DNA of 30,885 nt from an uncultured bacterium (lineage in GTDB: Bacteria > Bacillota > Clostridia > UBA1381), in NCBI GenBank assembly GCA_905215805.1, contig CAJMRL010000027.1, positions 1 to 30,885 on the forward strand, written 5' to 3'. Position 1 is the first letter of the stretch, and the number at the start of each line of letters is the position of its first letter. A program made the translations under genes and the position numbers. Of the stretch, positions 24,286-30,885 are shown one piece after another. The notes beneath the pieces are model-generated. The model made no database searches. It saw only the letters and a list, made by a program, of their open reading frames with translations, and was not told the origin of the DNA.

Positions 24286-24519
24286 ATGGAAAACAACATG
24301 TTATGCGATAAACCGTATGAAAAGCCGTGTGAAAAACCGTGTGATGGACAGCTGTGCAATTTATGTATAGGCTACTCATATGTACCGATGCAGTCTTTGG
24401 GAGAGCTTTATGATGAGTGCACCGCGCTTAATGTAGGAACTATTTTCCCGGGTTTAAATCTGCCTATTGACTGCTACGGAAATATATGCAAAGAAACCGG
24501 AGGTATATGTGATGAATAA
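24286..24519 (+). CDS. cotJA: Spore coat-associated protein CotJA
   Basis: 77-aa mother-cell protein of the spore coat inner layers. The CotJA core is seen in YVPMQSLGELYDECTAL and GTIFPGLNLPID. The N terminus is unusual: a repeated KP[YC]EKPC element (residues about 8-19) and eight cysteines overall, suggesting disulfide or metal cross-links in the coat. The ATG is preceded by AAAGGAAAG. First gene of cotJA-cotJB-cotJC'. Confidence 0.8.
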   Translation: MENNMLCDKPYEKPCEKPCDGQLCNLCIGYSYVPMQSLGELYDECTALNVGTIFPGLNLPIDCYGNICKETGGICDE

Positions 24520-24853
24520 TACACAGCTCACGCGCCTTAAAGAGATCCAAAAGGCTAATTTTGCGGCATACGATATGCTGCTTTACCTCGATACGCACTG
24601 CGATGACAAAAAGGCGTTCGAAATCTTCCGCAGGCTTGTGGAAAAAACCAAATCCCTGAAAAAGAATTATGAGGCTGATTACGGACCTCTTACTCCGTAT
24701 TCCACCGCATCACAAGAGTCATTTAACTGGCTTCAGGGACCGTGGCCATGGGAATACGGAGCGAATCCGCCTTCAGCTTCTCAAGATTCGTGCTCTAAAT
24801 CAGCCGATAGTCAAACTATATGCCCTTGCTTGTCGGAAAAGGGAGGTGAATGA
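24512..24853 (+). CDS. cotJB: Spore coat protein CotJB
   Basis: 113-aa coat protein. I start it at the ATG at 24512 with GGAGGT at 24499-24504; it overlaps the end of cotJA by 8 nt. The CotJB family core covers about residues 1-87: LKEIQKANFAAYDMLLYLDT, LKKNYEADYGPLTPY and the Trp-rich end LQGPWPWE. About 25 extra residues follow, rich in Ser and Cys (SQDSCSKSADSQ, CPCLSEKGGE), which is longer than usual family members (about 85-90). Partner of CotJA and CotJC in the coat. Confidence 0.85.
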   Translation: MNNTQLTRLKEIQKANFAAYDMLLYLDTHCDDKKAFEIFRRLVEKTKSLKKNYEADYGPLTPYSTASQESFNWLQGPWPWEYGANPPSASQDSCSKSADSQTICPCLSEKGGE

Positions 24854-24855
24854 TT

Positions 24856-25017
24856 TTGTTTTCTTATAATAAATTTTTGGAATATCCCGTTAAGGTAAGA
24901 AATAAAAATCCTCGCCTCGCTAATATCGTTATAACTCAGTATGGCGGTCCAAAGTCGGACTTTAATTTACAGTATGTACAAATTTTATCTTATGTATATG
25001 GATTTTTAAACTTGTAG
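24856..25017 (+). pseudogene. cotJC: cotJC 5' fragment, interrupted by a recombinase element
   Basis: CotJC is a manganese-catalase-like coat protein of about 190 aa. Here the reading from a TTG at 24856 (seven nt after GGAGGTG) aligns with the family start: F-L-E-Y-P-V-K-V, then IVITQYGGP. After about PKSD (near 24957-24961) similarity is lost, and the ORF ends at TAG 25015 after 53 residues. An ATG at 24850 gives two more residues but sits directly against the ribosome site. The break coincides with the 3' side of a large serine recombinase gene on the other strand. The remaining ~155 codons are absent from the window. Either the gene is dead, or it is rebuilt when the element is excised. 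Confidence 0.85.
24953..24989. other. Probable attachment half-site/junction in cotJC
   Basis: CotJC similarity stops within this stretch, and A+T-rich sequence begins, 12-40 nt from the recombinase stop codon. TTTACAG-TATGTACAAA (24966-24982) is weakly palindromic, as recombinase half-sites often are. The exact crossover cannot be fixed without the other end. Confidence 0.55.
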
Positions 25018-26537
25018 TGTATTATAATTTGCCTGTCTGCTGTAACTTCTATCTTTTCAATGAGATTGAAAAGCGTTGTTTTATCAATGGTTTCAAACTC
25101 TATGATTTTGCGTAAGTCCTCTGTAAAATCTGTATTTTGTGAGTTACTGTCCTCTATTTTTTTGATAAGCTCCTCTTTTCGTTCTGTTATCATTGATTTT
25201 TCAGTACTGTATTCTTTGGACATTTCAATAAAAATCTCTTCATCAATAATACCCTTCAGCTTATCGACGTATAAAGATTTAATTATTGTTTGTATCTGTA
25301 CAAGTCTTTTTTCTATTGTATCTATTTCTTTTTGTGTATTATCTTCATCGTTTTTTACAAGCTCAAATTGACTGTAAAACTCATCATTCAATACATTTCG
25401 GGCAATAGTCCGCAATTCACTTATTACCGTATTTATCAAGACTTGTTCTTGTATTCTGTGACTGCTGCATAATGACTTGCCAAATTTGCTATATGTCATA
25501 CATTGAGCAACCATCTTTTTACTTGAATTTCTGCGGTAAGTCATTTTTGCGTGACAGTCGTAACAAAAAAGCAAACCATTTAGCAAATGCTCCGTTTTAT
25601 CGTGCTTACTGTTTGCGTAATGGTTTGCTTTCTGCTGTATTAACTTTTGTACTGTGTTAAAATCTTCTTGATTAATTATCGGTTCATGTGTATTCTCTAC
25701 AATTATCCAATCATCTTTTTTATACTTACGGAATTTATCGCTTTTATAATTGATTTTTTCCTGTCTATGCTGTGCCATATGCCCCGCATAAGTGGGGTTA
25801 GTTAATATCCGCTTAACGGTTTCCTGTGTCCATACATAGCGATAAACATTGACATTTTTATAATTACATGTATTGAGCTTATATGCGCAAGGACATTTTA
25901 TATTATCCTCATTCAACCGCCGTTTTATTTCCCCCATGCTTACACCCTCAATATACTGCGTAAAAATACGCCTTACTACGGGAGCGGTTTCATCATCTAT
26001 AACCAGCATGTTTTTATTCTTAGTATCTTTTAAATATCCGTAAGGAGCGAAAGCCCCTATGAATTGCCCGTTCGCACGCTTAGTATTAAAAGTAGTCCGT
26101 ACTTTTTTTGATATATCCTTAGCATACATGTCATTTAAAATTGCCTTAAACGGACTCATATCGTTATTTGAATTGTATCTATCCCCTGTATCTATCCCGT
26201 CGGATAATGCAATATAACGAACGTTCTTTTCGGGAAAATATTTCTCGATATAATAACCTGTCTGAATATAATCACGACCAAGTCTTGATAAATCTTTAGT
26301 AATAACTAAATCAATTTTTTTCTTTTCTATATCTGAAATCATCCTTTTAAAATTCGGTCTTTCAAAATTTAATCCACTCCACCCATCATCGATATACACA
26401 TCAACGATATTCCAATTCTGCTCTTTCACATACCGCGCAATGTAGTCACGCTGATTTATTATGCTCTCGGACTGTCCCACGTTTTGGTCTTCCTGTGAGA
26501 GCCTTAAATATATCCCGACATTATAAATTTTGTTCAT
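24990..26537 (-). CDS. Large serine recombinase
   Basis: Site-specific recombinase of the resolvase/invertase superfamily, 515 aa from the ATG at 26537 (AAAGGAG upstream; a TTG at 26558 would put this site inside the gene). Catalytic domain (about residues 1-150): nucleophile S14 in YLRLSQED, then DDGWSGLNFERPNF and the arginines in KDLSRLGRDY. The recombinase domain is at about 160-270 (FAPYGYLK, RRIFTQYIEGVSMGEIKRRL). A zinc ribbon has C325, C328, C346 and C357, and a coiled coil spans about 395-460. Such enzymes integrate and, with a directionality factor, excise phages, ICEs and the sporulation skin element (SpoIVCA is about 500 aa). All catalytic elements look intact. Its 3' end abuts broken cotJC. 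Confidence 0.92.
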   Translation of the reverse strand: MNKIYNVGIYLRLSQEDQNVGQSESIINQRDYIARYVKEQNWNIVDVYIDDGWSGLNFERPNFKRMISDIEKKKIDLVITKDLSRLGRDYIQTGYYIEKYFPEKNVRYIALSDGIDTGDRYNSNNDMSPFKAILNDMYAKDISKKVRTTFNTKRANGQFIGAFAPYGYLKDTKNKNMLVIDDETAPVVRRIFTQYIEGVSMGEIKRRLNEDNIKCPCAYKLNTCNYKNVNVYRYVWTQETVKRILTNPTYAGHMAQHRQEKINYKSDKFRKYKKDDWIIVENTHEPIINQEDFNTVQKLIQQKANHYANSKHDKTEHLLNGLLFCYDCHAKMTYRRNSSKKMVAQCMTYSKFGKSLCSSHRIQEQVLINTVISELRTIARNVLNDEFYSQFELVKNDEDNTQKEIDTIEKRLVQIQTIIKSLYVDKLKGIIDEEIFIEMSKEYSTEKSMITERKEELIKKIEDSNSQNTDFTEDLRKIIEFETIDKTTLFNLIEKIEVTADRQIIIHYKFKNPYT

Positions 26538-26682
26538 TGTCAATTCGCTCCTTTGCAATTATTCTATAATTGTTTATCTTCTTGTTTTGTAGAGTACGCT
26601 GTAAAATTACTTGAAAATCCTCGCCGTTATTTTTGTATTTATTAATGACTGTCGGTGGATTTTTTGTTTTATTCTCATTCAT
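26521..26682 (-). CDS. Small basic protein encoded ahead of the recombinase
   Basis: 53-aa ORF starting at ATG 26682 and ending 17 nt inside the recombinase gene. It has N-terminal NENKTKNPPTVINKYKNN, then EDFQVILQRTLQNKKINN, and a basic C-terminal part. The GGGGCG site is a weak ribosome signal. The overlap suggests translational coupling. I do not recognise the family. By size, charge and position it could be a recombination directionality factor or other accessory protein (as small tnp genes are in Tn4451-type elements), but nothing in the sequence proves that. Confidence 0.6.
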   Translation of the reverse strand: MNENKTKNPPTVINKYKNNGEDFQVILQRTLQNKKINNYRIIAKERIDNEQNL

Positions 26683-26796
26683 ATTATCGCCCCTTGATAT
26701 AGGCTATGAATTTATTGCTTGTACTAATTACTACAAACTAAAAAGCAACAATAATATATGATATGCAAAGAAGCAATTATTTGTTAATTTTGAGTA

Positions 26797-26824
26797 TAAA
26801 AAGAAGCCACATTGCTGTGACTTC
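26797..26824 (-). terminator. Terminator after the zinc-ribbon membrane protein
   Basis: On the minus strand GAAGTCAC (26817-26824) pairs with GTGGCTTC (26803-26810) around a 6-nt loop, followed by TTTTTATA. Confidence 0.75.
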
Positions 26825-26832
26825 TTCTTCAA

Positions 26833-27165
26833 TCATTTTAACTTTTCTCCGCATTTATTGCAAAAAGTATTTGATATATCTTGTATCATTCCACATTTTT
26901 TGCATTGCAACATAGTATTATTTGTTTTATTGCTCATTTTACTTAAAACTATACCAGATATAAATAATATAATTCCTATAAATAAAACAAAAAAATATAT
27001 CACTTGTTGTTCAAATATCGCTTTTGAACGTATACTCCGCATTACCGCATCTCCTCGAACACTGTTTGCCCCTGGCAAATTGCATAATGCAACGACTCCA
27101 ATAATGGTAACAATAATACCAATTATTATTAACAATATTCCTATTATAGATTTTTTTTGCTTCAT
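26833..27165 (-). CDS. Small two-TM membrane protein with C-terminal zinc ribbon
   Basis: 110-aa protein: TM1 at about residues 7-28, a short polar loop with VRGDAVMRSIRSKAIFEQQ, TM2 at about 54-75, and a C-terminal zinc ribbon with CKKCG (about 88-92) and CNKCG (about 102-106). This layout is common in small Firmicute membrane proteins of unknown role. It lies 32 nt after the WG-repeat lipoprotein gene on the same strand and is followed by a terminator, so the two form one unit. No function is assigned. Confidence 0.75.
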   Translation of the reverse strand: MKQKKSIIGILLIIIGIIVTIIGVVALCNLPGANSVRGDAVMRSIRSKAIFEQQVIYFFVLFIGIILFISGIVLSKMSNKTNNTMLQCKKCGMIQDISNTFCNKCGEKLK

Positions 27166-27197
27166 TGGCTTTTCTCCTTATCTTAGCATAATAAAAT

Positions 27198-28004
27198 TTA
27201 CTTTTTTTCTGTACTTATGATATTACCATTTCTATCGACAATGACTTTATAATCAGATTTATCTTCCCCCTTTATAGTTAATGTAGATTGTCCGTTTTCA
27301 AAATCAGAAGAACTTTTTACCCAATAATCATTCATTGTAAATTGAATTTCACCGTTTGTATTTATAAAAGTACAGCTGGCTTTTGCTGTATCTGAATATA
27401 TACGACAAAGTCCCTCTTTAAAATTACTAATTTTACTTGCATCTTTTGAAAATGATACTTTGGGTGTTATTTGTTTTGTATTACCTAATTTATCTATAAT
27501 ATAACAACATGAGCCTCCATTTGCTCCAATATCTTTTTCGTATATTGCATATCCCTCACTAAATGAGTTGTGCATATCTTTACTATTTTGCTTCACATTA
27601 AATGTCTGAATAACATTCCCATTAGTATCGATGATTGCAGTGTTATCTCCTAACTTTTCATTCGATTTAAAGTGTACAAATGCTATTCCATCACTAAAAT
27701 TATGTACGGAAGTCCATGTACTATTTAATGGAACAACTAAATCTCCATTCATGTTAATTGCTCCATAAAGTTCTTCATTCACATCAAAATCTTTATTATC
27801 TTTTCTTACCCACATAATACCATCCGAATATGTATAATATTTATCAAATCCACTTACTTTATCTTTTATTTTTAAATAATCTTTATAAGTATGTGTTTGT
27901 TTAAAATAATTCAGATAAATAACATCTTTTGGTTCCCCGATATTATTACACGCACTGGTTACAATAATAAATACCATTATAATAAATATTGTTAATTTCC
28001 GCAT
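27198..28004 (-). CDS. WG-repeat-like lipoprotein
   Basis: 268-aa predicted surface lipoprotein. The signal peptide ends in the lipobox TSAC (cysteine about residue 19). The body contains four to five degenerate repeats of the WG type: a strand such as YGAINMNGDLVVPLN or AIIDTNGNVIQTF, followed by an aromatic-x-[DE/S]-G-x-[AL] turn (NFSDGIAFV, SFSEGYAIY, NFKEGLCRI). They would form a beta-propeller-like scaffold. Binding partner unknown. The gene is A+T-rich, begins a two-gene unit, and has a promoter/leader closely similar to that of the stalk-domain operon at 30.8 kb. Confidence 0.75.
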   Translation of the reverse strand: MRKLTIFIIMVFIIVTSACNNIGEPKDVIYLNYFKQTHTYKDYLKIKDKVSGFDKYYTYSDGIMWVRKDNKDFDVNEELYGAINMNGDLVVPLNSTWTSVHNFSDGIAFVHFKSNEKLGDNTAIIDTNGNVIQTFNVKQNSKDMHNSFSEGYAIYEKDIGANGGSCCYIIDKLGNTKQITPKVSFSKDASKISNFKEGLCRIYSDTAKASCTFINTNGEIQFTMNDYWVKSSSDFENGQSTLTIKGEDKSDYKVIVDRNGNIISTEKK

Positions 28005-28037
28005 AATTTAACCTCTAAAAAATTTACAAAAAGTTTA

Positions 28038-28080
28038 TTTTACAATCTCACTTATATCGTATATACTAATACTATATCAC
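28038..28080 (-). promoter_or_regulatory. Promoter/leader copy A, shared with 30786-30830
   Basis: Minus-strand order is TATAGTATTA, TATATAC, TAAGTG, ATTGTAAAA, matching the block upstream of the gene starting at 30748 with only small gaps. TATAGT is a plausible -10; the -35 in this copy is poor. Confidence 0.5.
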
Positions 28081-28174
28081 AGAATGCACATTATCGGATG
28101 TACTTATGATGACACAAAAGCATATGAACTCTTTTTTATTTTCAATCCTATTAAATTGGTTAATTGTTGTTTAG

Positions 28175-29689
28175 CTATCTTTCAACTCTGCTATACATAT
28201 TTGAAACTTTAACCGTCATTGTTTCATTTGAAGCATTTGTCAAATCCATATAACAATCCTTGTAAATTGTTCTTTTTTCCGTTTTACTTGGCTTATTTGA
28301 TGTATTTCTCACCTTACCGTCTGTGGTGTAAGTCGCATAAACATATTCATGCTCCTTGTCAGTGTATACAGCTGTTTGGCTTGTATCATTTGAATATATA
28401 CGTACTTTTTCTCCTGCTCCAAGTGATAGAGTAGAAAACGCACTATCACTATATGCATAATCTGTAGTTGCAGGACAATAATAAACTTCCATGCTCTCGT
28501 TCGCCGTTATGACAAGCTCTTTGCTTTTCATTAAACTTCTGCTATAGCTATTATTATCCAACCCGGACATATGCAAGCCTTTATCGTCATACTCTATATA
28601 TTCAAAATTGCGGCTGCTAAAATACACATTGACCTGTTGGTTGTTGTTAGGCGTTAATTTTATACTTTCGCCGGAGCTTAAATAAACTGTATTATATACC
28701 TTTTCAGAGGTTTCCTGAAACTGGGCGTTTTCTAATGGAATGCTGACTACAAGTCCATCTTCCATACTTTCAATAACAGCCTCTGCATCTTTTGAAATTT
28801 TATATGATTTCATGGTGGATTCATACTTTTTTACATCGATACCACCATCACTCTCTTTTTGCATAATATTAAATATGCCATCTAAACCTATTGGGAGTGA
28901 GCTGTTAGCCGTATTAGGCACTTTTATTGATTTTCCTTTAGGAATAGTTATATACATAAAAGTACCGTCTGACGTTGTCGTTATCTCATCTGATGATATA
29001 TTTTCATGAGAATTATCCGAAATTTCCGTGTTATTGTTATTTTTCATATATCCGCACGCCGTGCATACTCCATTTTCAAAAATATGCTCTTGGTCACGTA
29101 CATAGTCATATACCTCAATTGTTTCGCCGCAATCTTCACATATTACGTGCATTACATCTATTAACTGATGATATGTATCTGTAGCCTGTTCAAATGTTCT
29201 CAAATCTATCATACAAACCTCATAAGTGTTGGTATGATTACAATTTGAATTATTCGTATCGTTAGTTTGATAAGTGATACTTACGGTTTGTGTGTAACCG
29301 TTCCACTCAACATCTGCTCCCATACTCTCGCTTATTACTCTTACAGGTACAAGAGTTCTGTCATTAAAAATCTGAGGTGGTACATCGATAGTGAAAAATT
29401 CTCTTTCAAGTGTCCACATTTCAGTATCATCAATCCATAATATCATAATGCATTCATTATCTTGATAGACTTCAATAACACCGTCATACCATTCAACTTC
29501 ACAGCCCATAGCTTCAAAAATAGCTCTCATGGGAACAAGTGTCCGATCGTCCTGAATTATAGGTGGCTGGTCGAAATAGATTTCCCTACCGTTCAATTCT
29601 ACGGTTATATTATCGCTTGCATGTGCCGGAATAATTGCACAACTTAAAATTATTGACAATGTAATAAGAAAAGTTATTATTTTTTTCAT
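28175..29689 (-). CDS. Secreted stalk-domain protein with Cys/His cluster
   Basis: 504-aa exported protein. Signal peptide about residues 1-24 (PAHA), then a Cu_amine_oxidN1 domain in two halves (about 28-150: FDQPPIIQDDRTLVPMRAIF and VPPQIFNDRTLVPVRVISES). A region with CNHTNTYEVC, HVICEDCGE and HIFENGVCTACGY (about 158-222) resembles a zinc-knuckle-like repeat of clostridial surface proteins. The remaining 280 residues are Ser/Thr-rich beta segments without a recognised domain. No copper-amine-oxidase catalytic core (topaquinone tyrosine, His ligands) is present. It starts 18 nt after the upstream stalk-domain gene, in one operon. Confidence 0.78.
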   Translation of the reverse strand: MKKIITFLITLSIILSCAIIPAHASDNITVELNGREIYFDQPPIIQDDRTLVPMRAIFEAMGCEVEWYDGVIEVYQDNECIMILWIDDTEMWTLEREFFTIDVPPQIFNDRTLVPVRVISESMGADVEWNGYTQTVSITYQTNDTNNSNCNHTNTYEVCMIDLRTFEQATDTYHQLIDVMHVICEDCGETIEVYDYVRDQEHIFENGVCTACGYMKNNNNTEISDNSHENISSDEITTTSDGTFMYITIPKGKSIKVPNTANSSLPIGLDGIFNIMQKESDGGIDVKKYESTMKSYKISKDAEAVIESMEDGLVVSIPLENAQFQETSEKVYNTVYLSSGESIKLTPNNNQQVNVYFSSRNFEYIEYDDKGLHMSGLDNNSYSRSLMKSKELVITANESMEVYYCPATTDYAYSDSAFSTLSLGAGEKVRIYSNDTSQTAVYTDKEHEYVYATYTTDGKVRNTSNKPSKTEKRTIYKDCYMDLTNASNETMTVKVSNMYSRVER

Positions 29690-29707
29690 TGCTGTAACTC
29701 CTTATAA

Positions 29708-30748
29708 TTATTTTGTTTCATCTTGGATTATTGATACAATTTTCTCATCATCATCCCACTCTACAACTAAATCTAAAGCTTCTGAAACAGCTCTTACAGG
29801 TATCATTGTACTGTCGTTAATTATTTGAGGGGCAACATCAAGATCTATCACAATATCGTTTTTGAGCATTTTATTCTCTCCTATAACTAAAGTAATAGTT
29901 GTACCATGTTTATTAGTGGCCGTTACTGTTTTTGTACTATCATCCCATGTTACTTCACAATCGAGAGCTTCAAAAATATCACGCATTGGTACAAGAGTTC
30001 TATCATCAATTATTACAGGTACTTGATTTTTAAAGGTAATAAGATATTGTTGTTCTCTTTCGATTCCGTTTGTTTTATTTCTATAATCTTCTTCTGATTT
30101 GTATGACATAGATTTTTCTATAAGTTTTACATATGCATCTGCATTTGTGATTTTGTTTGGATTTATTACATTAAGGATATAATCATCTACCCAATATACA
30201 TATCCTCCTGCATTTAATGCTTCAGGGTTATAATTATGAACACGATATAATCCCTCAGATAAAATCATTTCATCGCTACAATCAATAGGCTCTGTTCTAT
30301 AACATTTGTTTCCAATTTGAGTTTTATTTTCAGAATCATATTTGTCTATTTCATCATCATTTAGTTCATATATTTTTTCTATATTAAATTCTCCTTGAGT
30401 ATCAAATTTTACTGTACAGGGAGCTGCCGCTCCGATCCATATTCTGGAATCGTTATTGCTTGTCCATCTAAATTTACAAACGTTACTAATATCGCCAAAA
30501 TACGTTTCGTTGCCAAAATTCAAAATGTTTATCCACCCCTGACCAATATCTTCTGCATTAAAAAATTCTACAATATCTTGTGCGTTGTTTGGGATTTTTT
30601 CAATACTATCCCATGCAACATTTGAAATTGTTATTGGAAAACAAATATCCCCTCCGTCATCATAAGTCCGTATTTCTAAGTTTGCTGCCATAACCGTTGG
30701 CGTGAATAACAATAGACTTATCCCTAATGCAACTAATGATTTTTTCAT
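29708..30748 (-). CDS. Secreted protein with C-terminal copper-amine-oxidase-N-type stalk
   Basis: 346-aa exported protein. Signal peptide about residues 1-21 (PTVMA). Residues about 22-235 form an unrecognised, acidic, Asn/Tyr-rich region; the C-terminal 110 residues are a stalk domain (VPVIIDDRTLVPMRDIFEAL and VAPQIINDSTMIPVRAVSEA). Here the stalk is C-terminal, opposite to the CAP and 504-aa proteins, consistent with a modular surface anchor joined to different partners. Gene is very A+T-rich. First gene of a two-gene operon; AGGAGGAG ribosome site. Confidence 0.75.
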   Translation of the reverse strand: MKKSLVALGISLLLFTPTVMAANLEIRTYDDGGDICFPITISNVAWDSIEKIPNNAQDIVEFFNAEDIGQGWINILNFGNETYFGDISNVCKFRWTSNNDSRIWIGAAAPCTVKFDTQGEFNIEKIYELNDDEIDKYDSENKTQIGNKCYRTEPIDCSDEMILSEGLYRVHNYNPEALNAGGYVYWVDDYILNVINPNKITNADAYVKLIEKSMSYKSEEDYRNKTNGIEREQQYLITFKNQVPVIIDDRTLVPMRDIFEALDCEVTWDDSTKTVTATNKHGTTITLVIGENKMLKNDIVIDLDVAPQIINDSTMIPVRAVSEALDLVVEWDDDEKIVSIIQDETK

Positions 30749-30785
30749 ATCAAGTCCTCCTCCAAAAAAATTAATAAAAAATTTG

Positions 30786-30830
30786 TTTTACAATTAACAC
30801 TTACTGCATATATAATAATACTATAAGCAC
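30786..30830 (-). promoter_or_regulatory. Promoter/leader copy B of the stalk-protein operon
   Basis: The block shares TAATACTATA, CACTTA and TTTTACAAT (plus-strand reading) with 28038-28080. On the minus strand TTGTCA, 17 nt upstream of TATAGT, forms a fair sigma-A promoter here; the -35 is at about 30842-30847. Confidence 0.6.
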
Positions 30831-30835
30831 GAAAA

Positions 30836-30862
30836 GGGGCTGTGACAAAATAGCAGCCAAAT
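30836..30862. repeat. Terminal-inverted-repeat-like sequence at window edge
   Basis: GGGGCTGTGACAAAATAGCAGCC resembles the GRGGCTGT(C/T)(G/A)CAAAAT ends of several IS families and of the repeat at 17757, and has a small GGCTG/CAGCC stem. The rest would lie outside the window. Confidence 0.35.
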
Positions 30863-30885
30863 AACAAGAAAAATGAGGACGATTG

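Noticed and set aside
28175..30748. Copper amine oxidase enzymes
   Set aside because: Only the N1 stalk domain is present; no catalytic domain, topaquinone motif or copper ligands.
1..30885. tRNA, rRNA and CRISPR arrays
   Set aside because: No cloverleaf, rRNA segment or regularly spaced direct repeat was seen on either strand.
24990..30885. Prophage
   Set aside because: Apart from the recombinase, no capsid, tail, portal, terminase or lysis gene is visible in the available part.

Overview
The window looks like the chromosome of a low-GC, endospore-forming Clostridia-type Firmicute. The evidence is a cotJ spore-coat operon, a Gram-positive LexA, a NiaR-controlled nadABC operon, meso-diaminopimelate dehydrogenase, near-consensus sigma-A promoters (most with 17-nt spacers) and AGGAGG-type ribosome binding sites. 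The KDG kinase/KDPG aldolase pair and a rhamnulokinase fit, but do not prove, a plant-polysaccharide (pectin) user. I see no rRNA, tRNA or CRISPR array.

Layout. (1) 1-2.7 kb, minus strand: rhamnulokinase then ddh. (2) 2.7-6.4 kb, minus strand: de novo NAD operon nadA-nadB-nadC-niaR. It has a consensus promoter whose -35 box lies inside a long palindrome, the likely NiaR operator. (3) 6.5-9.6 kb, plus strand: OmpR-type response regulator, histidine kinase and a double-GerMN protein, an arrangement like actinobacterial MtrA-MtrB-LpqB. (4) 9.7-13.25 kb, plus strand: thiamin-thiazole operon thiS-thiF-thiG-thiH-tenI. It is preceded by a compact RNA of the thiS-motif/HMP-PP riboswitch type, built into a terminator stem. 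(5) 13.2-15.6 kb, minus strand: metallophosphoesterase, polysaccharide deacetylase and a DUF2161 PD-(D/E)XK-like protein. (6) lexA and metK on the plus strand, then a ~170-bp structured repeat. (7) 18-19.8 kb, minus strand: eda-kdgK. (8) A GNAT acetyltransferase and a DUF975 membrane protein (minus), a secreted CAP-domain protein (plus) and argS (minus). (9) 24.2-25.0 kb, plus strand: cotJA-cotJB-cotJC', with a sigma-E-like promoter.

The most striking feature is at about 24.95 kb. cotJC reads normally for its first ~35 codons and then stops matching the family. The next gene, on the opposite strand, is a 515-residue large serine recombinase of about the size of the skin-element recombinase SpoIVCA. 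I infer a serine-recombinase element inserted in a sporulation gene, possibly one excised during sporulation. Its far end, and the rest of cotJC, are not in the window.

The sequence after the junction (25-30.9 kb) is visibly more A+T-rich. It encodes the recombinase, a 53-aa overlapping ORF, a small membrane zinc-ribbon protein, a WG-repeat-like lipoprotein and two secreted proteins with copper-amine-oxidase-N-type stalk domains. The two surface-protein transcription units share a duplicated promoter/leader sequence. Whether all of this is element cargo or partly host sequence cannot be settled here.
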